Assembly: GCA_903843045.1 (NCBI GenBank)
Contig: CAIMOJ010000017.1
Location: 1 to 54,038 of the forward strand
DNA: 54,038 nucleotides
DNA from: Candidatus Uhrbacteria bacterium
GTDB taxonomy: Bacteria > Patescibacteriota > Patescibacteriia > UBA9934 > GWF2-40-263
Reading direction: 5' to 3'
The notes beneath the pieces are model-generated. The model was given only the letters and a program-made list of their open reading frames with translations. It was not told where the DNA came from and ran no database searches. Position numbers and translations under genes: made by a program. This document shows positions 7,933 through 15,289 of the stretch, piece by piece. Numbering within the stretch: position 1 is the stretch's first letter; each line of letters opens with the position of its first letter.

Positions 7933-9186
7933 ATGTCGGCATTCGAAAAGGCTCTCCGCGAAGCGGCCAGCAAGTTCAAGTCGTTCACGGACGCAGTCAA
8001 CGCGCACCTGCGCAACGCGTTCGATCGCGGCGCGACGGACGTGAGGATCTCGTACAACGACGCGGGCGAGGGAAGCACGTTCCTCATGATCGAGGACAAC
8101 GGCCGTCCGCTCACCCGCGACCAGTTCGTGGCCGTCACGAACCCGTCCCCCGAACCGGGGAACGCGCACGAGACGCTCGCTCTCACGGGCGTGCACCACG
8201 CGCGGATGCTCACCGTCGACAACGCGGGAGCGATGCGGACGGTGAACTTCGCGGAATACGACGAGTCGAAGCCGGAGCGCTACAAGCAGCTGTACCCCAG
8301 GGTCGTCGAGCGCGACGGCAGCCTCTCGAAGGCCAACGTCGCCATCCAGCTCTGGTACCTCGGCGCCGGCGACGGCGTGGACCCGCGCCAGGACCGCACC
8401 GCCGCGCGGCTGATCAAGCGCCTTCCGGCAATGCTCACCCCTCGCGAGGCGGGGATGGTGACGGTGGTGGACGAGAAGGGAACGGCCACGCGGCTCTCCG
8501 TCATGGCGCGCATGACGGGGGATGGCGAATACGTCGTGTGGATTCCCGAGCCCAAGGCTTCGTTCGACCACGGACAGCCGCTCGCGCTGAAGTACGGAGG
8601 GGTGCGCATGTCGGTCGACCGTCTTGGCCGCGCAATCCTCAGGATGCAAAGAGGCAAGACCAGCGGCCTGTACGTCTCACCATTCGTGCGGTCGCCCTGG
8701 CTGACCGGAACGATCGAGATTGCACGCGTCGACGGCGCAACCGAGTTTCCGGATCCGCGCAACGACTTTCCGGACGCGCAGTATGAAAACGGGTTCGTCG
8801 AGATGCTGTCCGAACTGCTGCTCACGGGATTGAATCGCGAGGGGACGCGACAGGCGATCCTCCGCGCGGCGGACGGAATCTGGACGACGGTAGGCTCCGG
8901 AAACGGCACGTTCAGATTCGACAGGTTCCAGTACGCCGTGGCATGTCGCGCCGAGATCTTTCGGTCCGACGAGCCTGTCCAGCTTGTCGACGCCGTCAAT
9001 ACGAGACGCTCCATCGAGATCAGCGTCATCCACCCGCTCTTCCAGGCGGACGACGGATCAAAGGCCGTCGGCGAGCGCATGCTCTGGGCCGTCGCCGAGT
9101 TCCTGCACCGCATGCATGACCGGAAGACCCTGGTCTCCAACTCGTACCTCGACCTCCGCGAAGCCATCGACAAGGCGCGCGGCTGA
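7933..9186 (+). CDS. GHKL ATPase-like orphan protein, paralogue 1
   Basis: A protein of 417 residues. The N-terminus resembles the Bergerat ATP-binding fold: an N-box-like helix (DAVNAHLRNAFDRGATDVRI, about residues 19-38) and a G1-like box MIEDNGRPLT near 53, as in Hsp90, MutL and MORC relatives. The catalytic glutamate before the N-box asparagine is not conserved, so ATP hydrolysis is doubtful. The rest is a mixed fold. It shares layout and local sequence with the protein at 26105, including SPWLTG, ..REF.., HP.FQ and a final D.REAID-type helix. There is only a weak ribosome binding site. The gene sits between palindromes A1 and A2. Function unknown. Confidence 0.55.
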   Translation: MSAFEKALREAASKFKSFTDAVNAHLRNAFDRGATDVRISYNDAGEGSTFLMIEDNGRPLTRDQFVAVTNPSPEPGNAHETLALTGVHHARMLTVDNAGAMRTVNFAEYDESKPERYKQLYPRVVERDGSLSKANVAIQLWYLGAGDGVDPRQDRTAARLIKRLPAMLTPREAGMVTVVDEKGTATRLSVMARMTGDGEYVVWIPEPKASFDHGQPLALKYGGVRMSVDRLGRAILRMQRGKTSGLYVSPFVRSPWLTGTIEIARVDGATEFPDPRNDFPDAQYENGFVEMLSELLLTGLNREGTRQAILRAADGIWTTVGSGNGTFRFDRFQYAVACRAEIFRSDEPVQLVDAVNTRRSIEISVIHPLFQADDGSKAVGERMLWAVAEFLHRMHDRKTLVSNSYLDLREAIDKARG

Positions 9187-9191
9187 GCCCT

Positions 9192-9221
9192 GACCGTTCC
9201 CGTGGGGACGGTCATTTTCTT
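9192..9221 (+). terminator. Terminator after GHKL-like gene 1
   Basis: GACCGT and ACGGTC enclose a 10-base loop, followed by ATTTTCTTT. Confidence 0.75.
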
Positions 9222-9242
9222 TACGGATACGGTGGGGTACGG

Positions 9243-9365
9243 ATACGGTGGGGTATCGGAATTCGGATCTTGCGGATGTTCGGAACTTCGGATTTACGGA
9301 TATCCGAACATCCGCAGTTCCGTAATTCCGTACGATCCGAATTCCGATACCCCACCGTATCCGTA
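9243..9365. repeat. Long palindromic element A2
   Basis: About 125 bp, the inverted and centrally shortened copy of A1, with the same 31-bp arms. An extra 18-bp unit (TACGGATACGGTGGGG type) precedes it at about 9222. Confidence 0.85.
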
Positions 9366-9377
9366 CCGTCTCCGTAC

Positions 9378-9406
9378 TTGACAGCCTTTTCCCCCGGTGT
9401 TACTTT
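9378..9406 (+). promoter_or_regulatory. Promoter of nrtR
   Basis: TTGACA, 17-bp spacer, TACTTT. The last bases of the -10 are part of the palindrome at 9404-9424. Confidence 0.8.
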
Positions 9407-9424
9407 GTGTACATCAGACACAAA
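9404..9424. promoter_or_regulatory. Candidate NrtR operator (autoregulatory)
   Basis: A perfect 21-bp inverted repeat, TTTGTGT-N7-ACACAAA, overlaps the -10 and probable start site of nrtR. NrtR proteins are known to bind roughly 21-bp palindromes. Two related 21-bp sites lie before pncA. Confidence 0.65.
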
Positions 9425-9435
9425 CACTCCACCCT

Positions 9436-10113
9436 ATGACCCAACCCAAACAACCAGCCGAGCAAAGCATCAAGGTCGCCACGGACGCCGTGATCTTTAC
9501 CGTCCGGCGCGGGGAGCTCATGGCGCTTCTCATCCAGATGAAGAAGGTTCCGTACACCGGCAAGTGGGCCGTGCCGGGCGGGATCATCGGGCAGGCCGAG
9601 ACCACCGAGCAGGCGGCACGACGCATCCTGACGACGCAGACCGGGGTGAGCGACGCGCACCTCGAGCAGCTGGCGACGTTCGACGATCCGAAGCGCGACA
9701 AGCTCGGACGCGTGATCAGCGTGGCGTACGTGGCGCTCGTGGCGAGCGAGAAGGTGATCCTCAAGACGACCGAGAAGTACGCGGACGTGCGCTGGTGGCC
9801 GACGAGCAAATTGCCGGCGCTCGCGTACGACCACAAGGACATGGTCGCCGTGGCCGTCGATCGCCTGCGCGCGAAGCTCGAGTACACGAACGTGGCGTGG
9901 AGCCTGCTCCCTCCGCAGTTCACCCTGACCGAGCTGCAGGAGATCTACGAGATCATCCTCGGGCGGCCCGTCGACAAGCGCAACTTCCGGCGGCGCGTGC
10001 TCGACCTCGGCATCGTGGTCGGGACCGGGACCAAGCGGATGGGAGGCGCGCACCGTCCCGCGGAACTGTACGCATTCAAACGGCGAAGCATGGAATACAT
10101 CGAGGTGCTGTAA
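9436..10113 (+). CDS. nrtR: NrtR-type NUDIX-related regulator of NAD metabolism
   Basis: A protein of 225 residues. Residues 10-150 form a NUDIX-like domain (AVPGGIIGQAETTEQAARRI). The catalytic box REUxEExGU is changed to RRILTTQTGV, so the metal-binding glutamates are lost, as in NrtR sensors that bind ADP-ribose or NAD rather than cleave it. Residues 155-225 match the NrtR winged helix (LTELQEIYEIILGRPVDKRN, then FRRRVLDLGIV). The ATG at 9436 is chosen because the in-frame GTG at 9397 lies inside the promoter. No Shine-Dalgarno is visible. It heads a cluster of NAD salvage genes and probably represses it. Confidence 0.9.
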   Translation: MTQPKQPAEQSIKVATDAVIFTVRRGELMALLIQMKKVPYTGKWAVPGGIIGQAETTEQAARRILTTQTGVSDAHLEQLATFDDPKRDKLGRVISVAYVALVASEKVILKTTEKYADVRWWPTSKLPALAYDHKDMVAVAVDRLRAKLEYTNVAWSLLPPQFTLTELQEIYEIILGRPVDKRNFRRRVLDLGIVVGTGTKRMGGAHRPAELYAFKRRSMEYIEVL

Positions 10114-10123
10114 GCGCGGGGAA

Positions 10124-10142
10124 GGCGGCCGGCAAGGCCGCC
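10124..10142 (+). terminator. Hairpin after nrtR
   Basis: GGCGGCC and GGCCGCC around a 5-base loop, followed by TCTCTCC rather than a full T-run. A weak terminator or attenuator. Confidence 0.5.
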
Positions 10143-10159
10143 TCTCTCCAGCCCGATTG

Positions 10160-10180
10160 TTCGTGTAACTTCTACATGAA
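10160..10180. promoter_or_regulatory. Candidate NrtR operator O2
   Basis: TTCGTGT-N7-ACATGAA, 21 bp with six of seven arm pairs. It matches the nrtR site in length and core TTYGTGT/ACAYRAA. It lies about 105 bp upstream of the pncA -35. Confidence 0.55.
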
Positions 10181-10189
10181 CATACCCCG

Positions 10190-10210
10190 TTCGTTCGGAT
10201 CGGACACGAA
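10190..10210. promoter_or_regulatory. Candidate NrtR operator O3 (weaker)
   Basis: TTCGTTC-N7-ACACGAA, 21 bp with five of seven arm pairs. It starts exactly 30 bp after O2, so the two would lie on nearly the same face of the helix. Confidence 0.4.
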
Positions 10211-10266
10211 GTGCGACAAATTTTTGCCAAGGCTGGTCATTTTTCCAGGATTCCTCTGGTTCCCCC

Positions 10267-10295
10267 TTGACGAAACCGAAGAAATTGGCTAATAT
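10267..10295 (+). promoter_or_regulatory. Promoter of the pncA-nadE operon
   Basis: TTGACG, 17-bp spacer, TAATAT. An 80-base leader follows, with an AGCCG/CGGCT stem around 10322-10346. Confidence 0.75.
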
Positions 10296-10375
10296 CAGGC
10301 ACTCTTTGGAGTCTTTACCCAAGCCGCCCGCATCCCGCGGACGGCTAGGAAGAAGACTTCAAAAAGGAGCGTTCC

Positions 10376-11140
10376 ATGTCGGCACCACACCCGATCGTTC
10401 GTACGGTCGAAGGCCCCATCATCATCAACGACGTCCTCTGGGCGGTCCTATCCGTGGACATCATGCGCACGTTCATGATGGGCGGCGGCCTCGGCGTACA
10501 GGGCGGACACGAGATCGTCCTTCCGGGTCTGAGGATGATCCGCAAGTTCAGCCGGGAATTCCGGTACGCACTGATGGACATCCACGCGCCCGGAAGCGTC
10601 TCCATCGTCACCAGCTTCGTCGGGTACGAGGCGTTCTACAAGCTCACCTATGACGAGGTGAAGGGGTGGACCCCGAAGAAGAACCGGATCGCCGCGCACG
10701 CGCGATTCACCCTGCGGGAGCTCAAGCGGTACCTGCGGAAGGTCGGCTTCCAGATCCTCTGGCCCGAACACGCGATGGAAGGTACGGACGAGGCCCGCGT
10801 GGAGCCCGAGATCCTCAACGAGTCAACGCTCCCGTGGTTCAAGGGCAACCGTCCGCACTCCGACTCGAATTCCGGATTCGAGGAGAACGACGGGCACGAC
10901 ATCGGTCTCGGCGCTCAGCTCTGGTGCCGAGGAATCAGGAAAATCGTGGTGTGGGGAATCGCGGGCGACGTCTGCGCGGGTCTCACGGCGCTGCACGGAG
11001 CCAAGCGGGGCTTCGAGGTCTACTTCGTCACCGACCTCTCGCCGTGCATCAGCCCCGAGGGCCGCGACGCGATGTACCAGCGTCTCATCGACGCCGGCGT
11101 CCACCTGATCACCTCCGACCAGATCCAGCAAGCGGCCTGA
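10376..11140 (+). CDS. pncA: Nicotinamidase
   Basis: A protein of 254 residues of the isochorismatase/nicotinamidase fold. It converts nicotinamide to nicotinate and ammonia. Visible motifs: SVDIMRTF with the catalytic aspartate (about 28), a GGLGVQGG segment, LWPEHAMEGTDEA (family WPxHCxxGTxGA, a metal-site region), KGNRPHSDSNSGF with the catalytic lysine (family KGxxxxxDSYSAF), and WGIAGDVCAGLTA with the nucleophilic cysteine near 200. AAGGAG lies 7 bases before the ATG. It is the first gene after the operon promoter and feeds pncB downstream. Confidence 0.9.
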   Translation: MSAPHPIVRTVEGPIIINDVLWAVLSVDIMRTFMMGGGLGVQGGHEIVLPGLRMIRKFSREFRYALMDIHAPGSVSIVTSFVGYEAFYKLTYDEVKGWTPKKNRIAAHARFTLRELKRYLRKVGFQILWPEHAMEGTDEARVEPEILNESTLPWFKGNRPHSDSNSGFEENDGHDIGLGAQLWCRGIRKIVVWGIAGDVCAGLTALHGAKRGFEVYFVTDLSPCISPEGRDAMYQRLIDAGVHLITSDQIQQAA

Positions 11141-11148
11141 CCGCTCTC

Positions 11149-11175
11149 CCCGAGACGCTCTCGGGACTTTTCTCC
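11149..11175 (+). other. Junction hairpin 1, pncA/nadD-nadK
   Basis: CCCGAGA-CGC-TCTCGGG followed by ACTTTTCTCC. Same form as the other operon junctions: a possible weak terminator or RNA processing element. Confidence 0.65.
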
Positions 11176-11234
11176 GGATGCTTGCGCCGTGCAGGCCGCC
11201 GAACAGAAGTCACTCGGAACCAGGAGACCTTTCC

Positions 11235-12641
11235 ATGAACATCGTCCTATTTGGCACGAGCGCGAACCCGCCGACGCGGGCGCATCGGCTGGCCGCGGAA
11301 CAGCTTGCCAGGGTCTTTGACCGCGTGGTCGTGATTCCGTGCGGGATCCGTCCGGACAAGCACACGACCAACGTGGTGAGCGTGGTCCACCGGGCGCGGA
11401 TGTGCCAGATGGCATTTTCCGGGATCCCCAACGTCGAGATCGACCTGTCCGATCTCGAACGAACGGAATTCATGACGACCGTCGAGCTCGACCGCCACTG
11501 GAAGCGGCGCGAACCGGGCGCGGACATCTGGCACGCGGTCGGGTCCGACCTGATCCGCGGCGGACGAAGCGGCGCGTCGGACATCCAGCGCGAATGGCGC
11601 GAAGGCAGCACGGTCTGGCAGACTCTGCGCTTCGCGGTCATTCCGCGGCAGAGGTATCCGTTCTCCGACGACGATCTCCCGACGCTCGGGCGCGTCATGG
11701 CGTTCGAGATTCCGGACCATTCGAGCACGGAAGCGAGGCGTCTCCTGTCCTCCGGGCAGAACGCAAGCGACATCGTCTCGCGACGGGTGGCAGAGTATGC
11801 GCTGCGGTTCGGCCTGTACGGATTCGCTCCCGGCAGCCGGACGGAAGGGCGACTGCTTCTCCCGTCAGGCCCGAGTCTGTTCGTGGTCCCGGACCTGAAC
11901 AATCCGGCCGCCGTCCGCCGCGCACGGCGGCTGACCGGCCAGTGCGAACGGCCCGAGGACGCCGACATGATCGTGGCGATCGGCGGCGACGGTCACATGC
12001 TACACGTGATCCGGCAGACGCACCGGCATTGCGTCCCAATTCTCGGCCTCAACGCGGGCCACGTGGGATTCCTGCTCAACGAGCTGTCTCCCGAGGCGCT
12101 CAAGTCGCGCATCGCGGCCGGCGTTCCGTTCACCACGCACCTGCTCCCGATGCTCGCCGTGAGCATCCGGGGGATCGACGGAACGTGGGGCGACGAGCGG
12201 CTGGCATTCCAGGACGCATGGCTCGAGCGGTCCGGAGAGCAAACCGCGCGATTCAAGATCGGCGTCGAGGGACGGAGAACCCGCGCGTTCCAGATCACGT
12301 CCGACGCCATCCTCGGATCCAACCCCGCCGGATCCGGCGCGTATGCCGGCTCGATGGGCGCGCCGCTCATCCCGCTGAACTCCGCGTCCCTGATCCTCGC
12401 GGCCGGATGCGTGGCTCGTCCGAGAAACTGGACGCCAAAGCTGCTCGCAAACGGAACGCGCCTGACCTTCGAGGCGATGGAAACGGAAAAGCGTCCGGTC
12501 CGGGCGGTCATCGACGGATTGGGACACGGACCGGCAATCGGCATGCGCATCCGCCAGAGCGTGCTCGCCGGCGTGGAACTCGCCTTCGACCCGGAACTCA
12601 CGCTCGACCAGAAGATCGAGGACCTGTCCTTTCCAGCCTGA
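11235..12641 (+). CDS. nadD-nadK: Bifunctional NaMN adenylyltransferase / NAD kinase fusion
   Basis: A protein of 468 residues with CAGGAG before the ATG. Residues 1-205 are NadD-like: FGTSANPPTRAHR at the nucleotidyltransferase motif, where TxAH replaces the usual HxGH, and IPDHSSTEARR near 155 (family ISSTxxR). This part would make nicotinate adenine dinucleotide from NaMN and ATP. Residues 210-468 are NAD kinase-like: IGGDGHMLHV (catalytic GGDG), LGLNAGHVGFLLNE (family INxGxLGFL), and GSGAYAGSMGAPLIP in place of the family TGSTAYxxSAGGPI. This part would phosphorylate NAD to NADP. The fusion links the steps before and after NadE. The altered motifs leave activity to be shown, though both folds are clear. 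Confidence 0.85.
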   Translation: MNIVLFGTSANPPTRAHRLAAEQLARVFDRVVVIPCGIRPDKHTTNVVSVVHRARMCQMAFSGIPNVEIDLSDLERTEFMTTVELDRHWKRREPGADIWHAVGSDLIRGGRSGASDIQREWREGSTVWQTLRFAVIPRQRYPFSDDDLPTLGRVMAFEIPDHSSTEARRLLSSGQNASDIVSRRVAEYALRFGLYGFAPGSRTEGRLLLPSGPSLFVVPDLNNPAAVRRARRLTGQCERPEDADMIVAIGGDGHMLHVIRQTHRHCVPILGLNAGHVGFLLNELSPEALKSRIAAGVPFTTHLLPMLAVSIRGIDGTWGDERLAFQDAWLERSGEQTARFKIGVEGRRTRAFQITSDAILGSNPAGSGAYAGSMGAPLIPLNSASLILAAGCVARPRNWTPKLLANGTRLTFEAMETEKRPVRAVIDGLGHGPAIGMRIRQSVLAGVELAFDPELTLDQKIEDLSFPA

Positions 12642-12645
12642 CCCT

Positions 12646-12672
12646 TCCGAGACGCTCTCGGATCTTTTCTCA
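12646..12672 (+). other. Junction hairpin 1, nadD-nadK/draG
   Basis: TCCGAGA-CGC-TCTCGGA followed by TCTTTTCTC. Confidence 0.65.
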
Positions 12673-12720
12673 GGAACCCCACCGCCGGTGGGGAGTCTGA
12701 CCGAAGACAACGTTCTTTTC
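12663..12720 (+). repeat. 58-bp direct repeat, copy 1, before draG
   Basis: Almost identical to 13863-13920, exactly 1200 bp downstream. It holds TCTTTTCTCAGG, a CCCCACC-GCC-GGTGGGG hairpin (12677-12693), and CTGACCGAAGACAA next to the ribosome binding site. Confidence 0.85.
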
Positions 12721-12733
12721 AGGGAGACATTCC

Positions 12734-13798
12734 ATGTCATTCAGAGATCACATCGTCGGGTGCGCCGTCGGCGTCACCCTCGAGGCGCTCGGCGTCCCGC
12801 ACGAGACCATCACGCCCGAGGAAATCCTCGCGCTCACGAACGGCGCCGGGCTCACGGGGCTTCACCCCGCGCTCAAGCCGCCGGCGTTCCACAGCGTCAC
12901 GCGCATCCCGCTTGGCGGAACGTCCGACGACTGGCAGCTCTGGCGCGCGGTCGCGCGGTCGCTCATCGCCCGCAGGGGCGAGTTCGACGCGATCGACATG
13001 GGCCGCGAGCACGTGCTCGAGCTCAACCGCTGCACGGACGGATGGGGATCGAGCACCGAGGACGGCGCGCGACGCATCGAGCGCGCGCTCGACTTCGGCG
13101 GCATCGAGCGCCTCTACCCCGAAATCCCGCCGCGCACACCGCATCCTCCCATCCCGGGCGAGGATCCGAACGCGAAGGGATGCGGCAACGGCGTGGCCAT
13201 GAAGGTCGGCCCGCTCGCCATCGCGTCGCTCCGATTTGAGAGCCGCGACAGGTGGCTTTGGGAAAGCTGTCAGAAACTCGGCGAGCTCACCCACCCGAAC
13301 CCGCGCGCATGGATCGCGGCCTACGCCCTGGCCTGGTGCATTCGCGAGTGTCTGCACCGCGCCGAGATCGGAGAGAGGCCGTTCCGCGAGGGATGGGCCC
13401 CGGACGAGTTCCTCCACACGCTCCTCAACGTGATGACCTGTCACGAACCTGTCGGCGGAGATCGCGTGGAAGACCGGCTGCGCCGTCTCCGGCAGCCCGG
13501 CGTCCTCCGTTCGGCCGAGGCGCTTCGCGAGGCGACCGGAACGAGCTGCTACGCGCTCGAGTCCGTCCCGTTCGTCATCGGCACCTTCCTGCGCCATCCC
13601 GCGAACGTCCGCGCCGGAGTCCTCGAGACGCTGAACGCGGGCGGCGACACGGACACGAACGTGGGGATGTACGCCTCGCTCGCCGCCGCGAACGAAGGCT
13701 ATCGCGCGATCCCGAAGAAATGGCTCGCCCAGATCCCGAACTCCCGCCAGGCGTTCGCGCTCGGCGAGGCGCTCTACAATCTCCACGAGAGGCACTAG
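12734..13798 (+). CDS. ADP-ribosylglycohydrolase family protein (DraG-like)
   Basis: A protein of 354 residues. Family motifs: GCAVGVTLEALG at the N-terminus (usual GxxxGDALG), GGTSDDWQLW near 57 (usual TDDT metal site), GCGNGVAMKVGPLAI near 155 (usual GNGAxMRxxPlg), and NAGGDTDTNVGMYASLAAANEGYR near 300 (usual GGDTDTxgai, binuclear Mg site). The enzyme removes ADP-ribose from modified proteins or small ADP-ribosylated molecules. The conserved DTDT makes activity likely; the first metal site is TSDDW, slightly changed. In this operon it would return ADP-ribose for recycling. GGGAGA precedes the ATG. Confidence 0.85.
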   Translation: MSFRDHIVGCAVGVTLEALGVPHETITPEEILALTNGAGLTGLHPALKPPAFHSVTRIPLGGTSDDWQLWRAVARSLIARRGEFDAIDMGREHVLELNRCTDGWGSSTEDGARRIERALDFGGIERLYPEIPPRTPHPPIPGEDPNAKGCGNGVAMKVGPLAIASLRFESRDRWLWESCQKLGELTHPNPRAWIAAYALAWCIRECLHRAEIGERPFREGWAPDEFLHTLLNVMTCHEPVGGDRVEDRLRRLRQPGVLRSAEALREATGTSCYALESVPFVIGTFLRHPANVRAGVLETLNAGGDTDTNVGMYASLAAANEGYRAIPKKWLAQIPNSRQAFALGEALYNLHERH

Positions 13799-13872
13799 CC
13801 TCCGTCCCTCAAGCCATTCTCGGCTTGTCCTCAATAGCTCCCGCTCAGGAGCGACGGAGGAATCTTTTCTCA
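13799..13872 (+). other. Branched hairpin at the draG/pncB junction
   Basis: CCTCCGTC (from 13799) pairs with GACGGAGG (to about 13861). It encloses AAGCC/GGCTT and GCTCC/GGAGC hairpins, so a three-way junction can form, followed by AATCTTTTCT. The block TTGTCCTC-N-ATAGCTCCCGCTCAGG recurs after the nucleoside hydrolase gene (17915). Confidence 0.6.
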
Positions 13873-13920
13873 GGACCCCCACCGCCGGTGGGGAGCCTGA
13901 CCGAAGACAATACCCTTTTC
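13863..13920 (+). repeat. 58-bp direct repeat, copy 2, before pncB
   Basis: Partner of 12663-12720, with the same CCCCACC-GCC-GGTGGGG hairpin at 13877-13893. Confidence 0.85.
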
Positions 13921-13933
13921 ACAGGAGGCACAC

Positions 13934-15220
13934 ATGTGCATGGCACAACGCGGGCTGATCGAGGAAATTCTCGACGGTCCGGTCGTCGGCGGAATGCTCG
14001 ACGACGACTTCTACACCGAGACCATGGGACAGTTCGTCCACGAGCGTCACCCGGACGTCGAGGTCGTCCTCGGGCTGAAGAACCGCTCGAAGGAACGGCT
14101 CGCCGAATCGGTCGGCGAGAACGAGCTCGGCGACGAGCTGACGCGGCTGCAGGCCCGTCGCTTCACCAGGACGGAGCTGCACTACGTTCTCGGCACGGAC
14201 GAGTACGGCGACCGGATGTTCCGCACGCCGTACATCCGGCACCTCGAGGCGTTCCAGATGACGCCGTTCGACCTCTCCGCAAGGGACGGGCAGTTCCATC
14301 TCCAATTTCCCGGCCAATGGAAGTTCGCCATGCGCTGGGAGGTCCCGGCGCTCGCCACCATCAACGGGCTGCGGACGCGCAACCGCCTTCGCGGGATGTC
14401 CAGCGGGGAACGCGACCTCGTCATCGCGACCGGCATCACCCGGCTGTGGGAGAAAATCCGCACCATCAGGAAGTATCCGAAGCTCACGTTCACGGACTTC
14501 GGGACGCGGCGCAGATTCCACCGCGCGTGGCAGCGCTACGTCGTGAAGACCCTGCGCGACGAGCTTCCCGGCCAGTTCCTCGGCACCTCGAACACCGAGG
14601 CTGCCATGGACTTCGGCGTCATGCCGATGGGCACGAACGCGCACCAGCTCTACATGGTGATCGCGGCCATCCTGTCCGCCACGGACGAGAGCCTCGTCGC
14701 CTCCCACAACCTCGTGCTGCGCGAGTGGTGGAACCTGTACGGCTGGACGCTGTCGATCGCGCTCACCGACACCTTCGGGAGCGACTTCTTCTTCCGAGAC
14801 TTCACGGCCAAGCAGGCCGAGGAGTGGAAGGGCCTGCGCCAGGACTCCGGCGACCCGGTCGCGTTCGGGCACAAGGCGCTCGCGTTCTACCGCAAGCACG
14901 GCATCAACCCCATGGACAAGCTGCTGATCTTCAGCGACGGCCTCGACATGGAGATGATCGTCCGGCTGTGGCTCGAATTCGAGGGCCAGATCAAGGTGTC
15001 GTTCGGCTGGGGCACGCTTCTCACGAACGACCTCGGCCTCAGCGCGATCTCGATCGTCATCAAGGTCCTGGCCGCGCGCCTGAACGCGGATTCCCCGTGG
15101 GTGGGAACGGTGAAGCTCTCGGACAACATCGAGAAGGCGATGGGCTCCGCCGAGGACATCGAGCGATACAAGCGCGTCTTCCAGTACCTCACCACCTACG
15201 CCGCGGAGTGCCGCGTCTGA
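13934..15220 (+). CDS. pncB: Nicotinate phosphoribosyltransferase
   Basis: A protein of 428 residues. It condenses nicotinate with PRPP to NaMN, the step after PncA. Motifs of the PncB family are plain: LDDDFYTETMGQ near 22, WEVPALATIN near 137, FTDFGTRRRFHRAW near 191 (usual DFGTRRRxS), FLGTSNTEAA followed by MPMGTNAHQLYM (usual GTSNxxxA...PxGTxAHE), and LRQDSGDP near 307. Length fits bacterial PncB. AGGAGG precedes the ATG; the third codon is another ATG. It lies directly upstream of a PRPP synthase gene, which makes its co-substrate. Confidence 0.9.
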   Translation: MCMAQRGLIEEILDGPVVGGMLDDDFYTETMGQFVHERHPDVEVVLGLKNRSKERLAESVGENELGDELTRLQARRFTRTELHYVLGTDEYGDRMFRTPYIRHLEAFQMTPFDLSARDGQFHLQFPGQWKFAMRWEVPALATINGLRTRNRLRGMSSGERDLVIATGITRLWEKIRTIRKYPKLTFTDFGTRRRFHRAWQRYVVKTLRDELPGQFLGTSNTEAAMDFGVMPMGTNAHQLYMVIAAILSATDESLVASHNLVLREWWNLYGWTLSIALTDTFGSDFFFRDFTAKQAEEWKGLRQDSGDPVAFGHKALAFYRKHGINPMDKLLIFSDGLDMEMIVRLWLEFEGQIKVSFGWGTLLTNDLGLSAISIVIKVLAARLNADSPWVGTVKLSDNIEKAMGSAEDIERYKRVFQYLTTYAAECRV

Positions 15221-15277
15221 GCGAGACCGTCTCGCTTCTTTTCTCCAGGCAACGAGCGCATTCCGCGTTCGCTGCCT
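15221..15277 (+). other. Tandem junction hairpins, pncB/prs
   Basis: GCGAGA-CCG-TCTCGC starts at the base after the stop, then TTCTTTTCTCC, then a longer imperfect hairpin AGGCA...TGCCT (15247-15277) that ends next to the ribosome binding site GAGGTGAAG. Confidence 0.7.
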
Positions 15278-15289
15278 CGAGGTGAAGAA

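Noticed and set aside
7636-9365. CRISPR array from the many TTCGGAAC/GTTCCGAA words
   Set aside because: There are no regular spacers; the words are arms and centre of two large palindromes.
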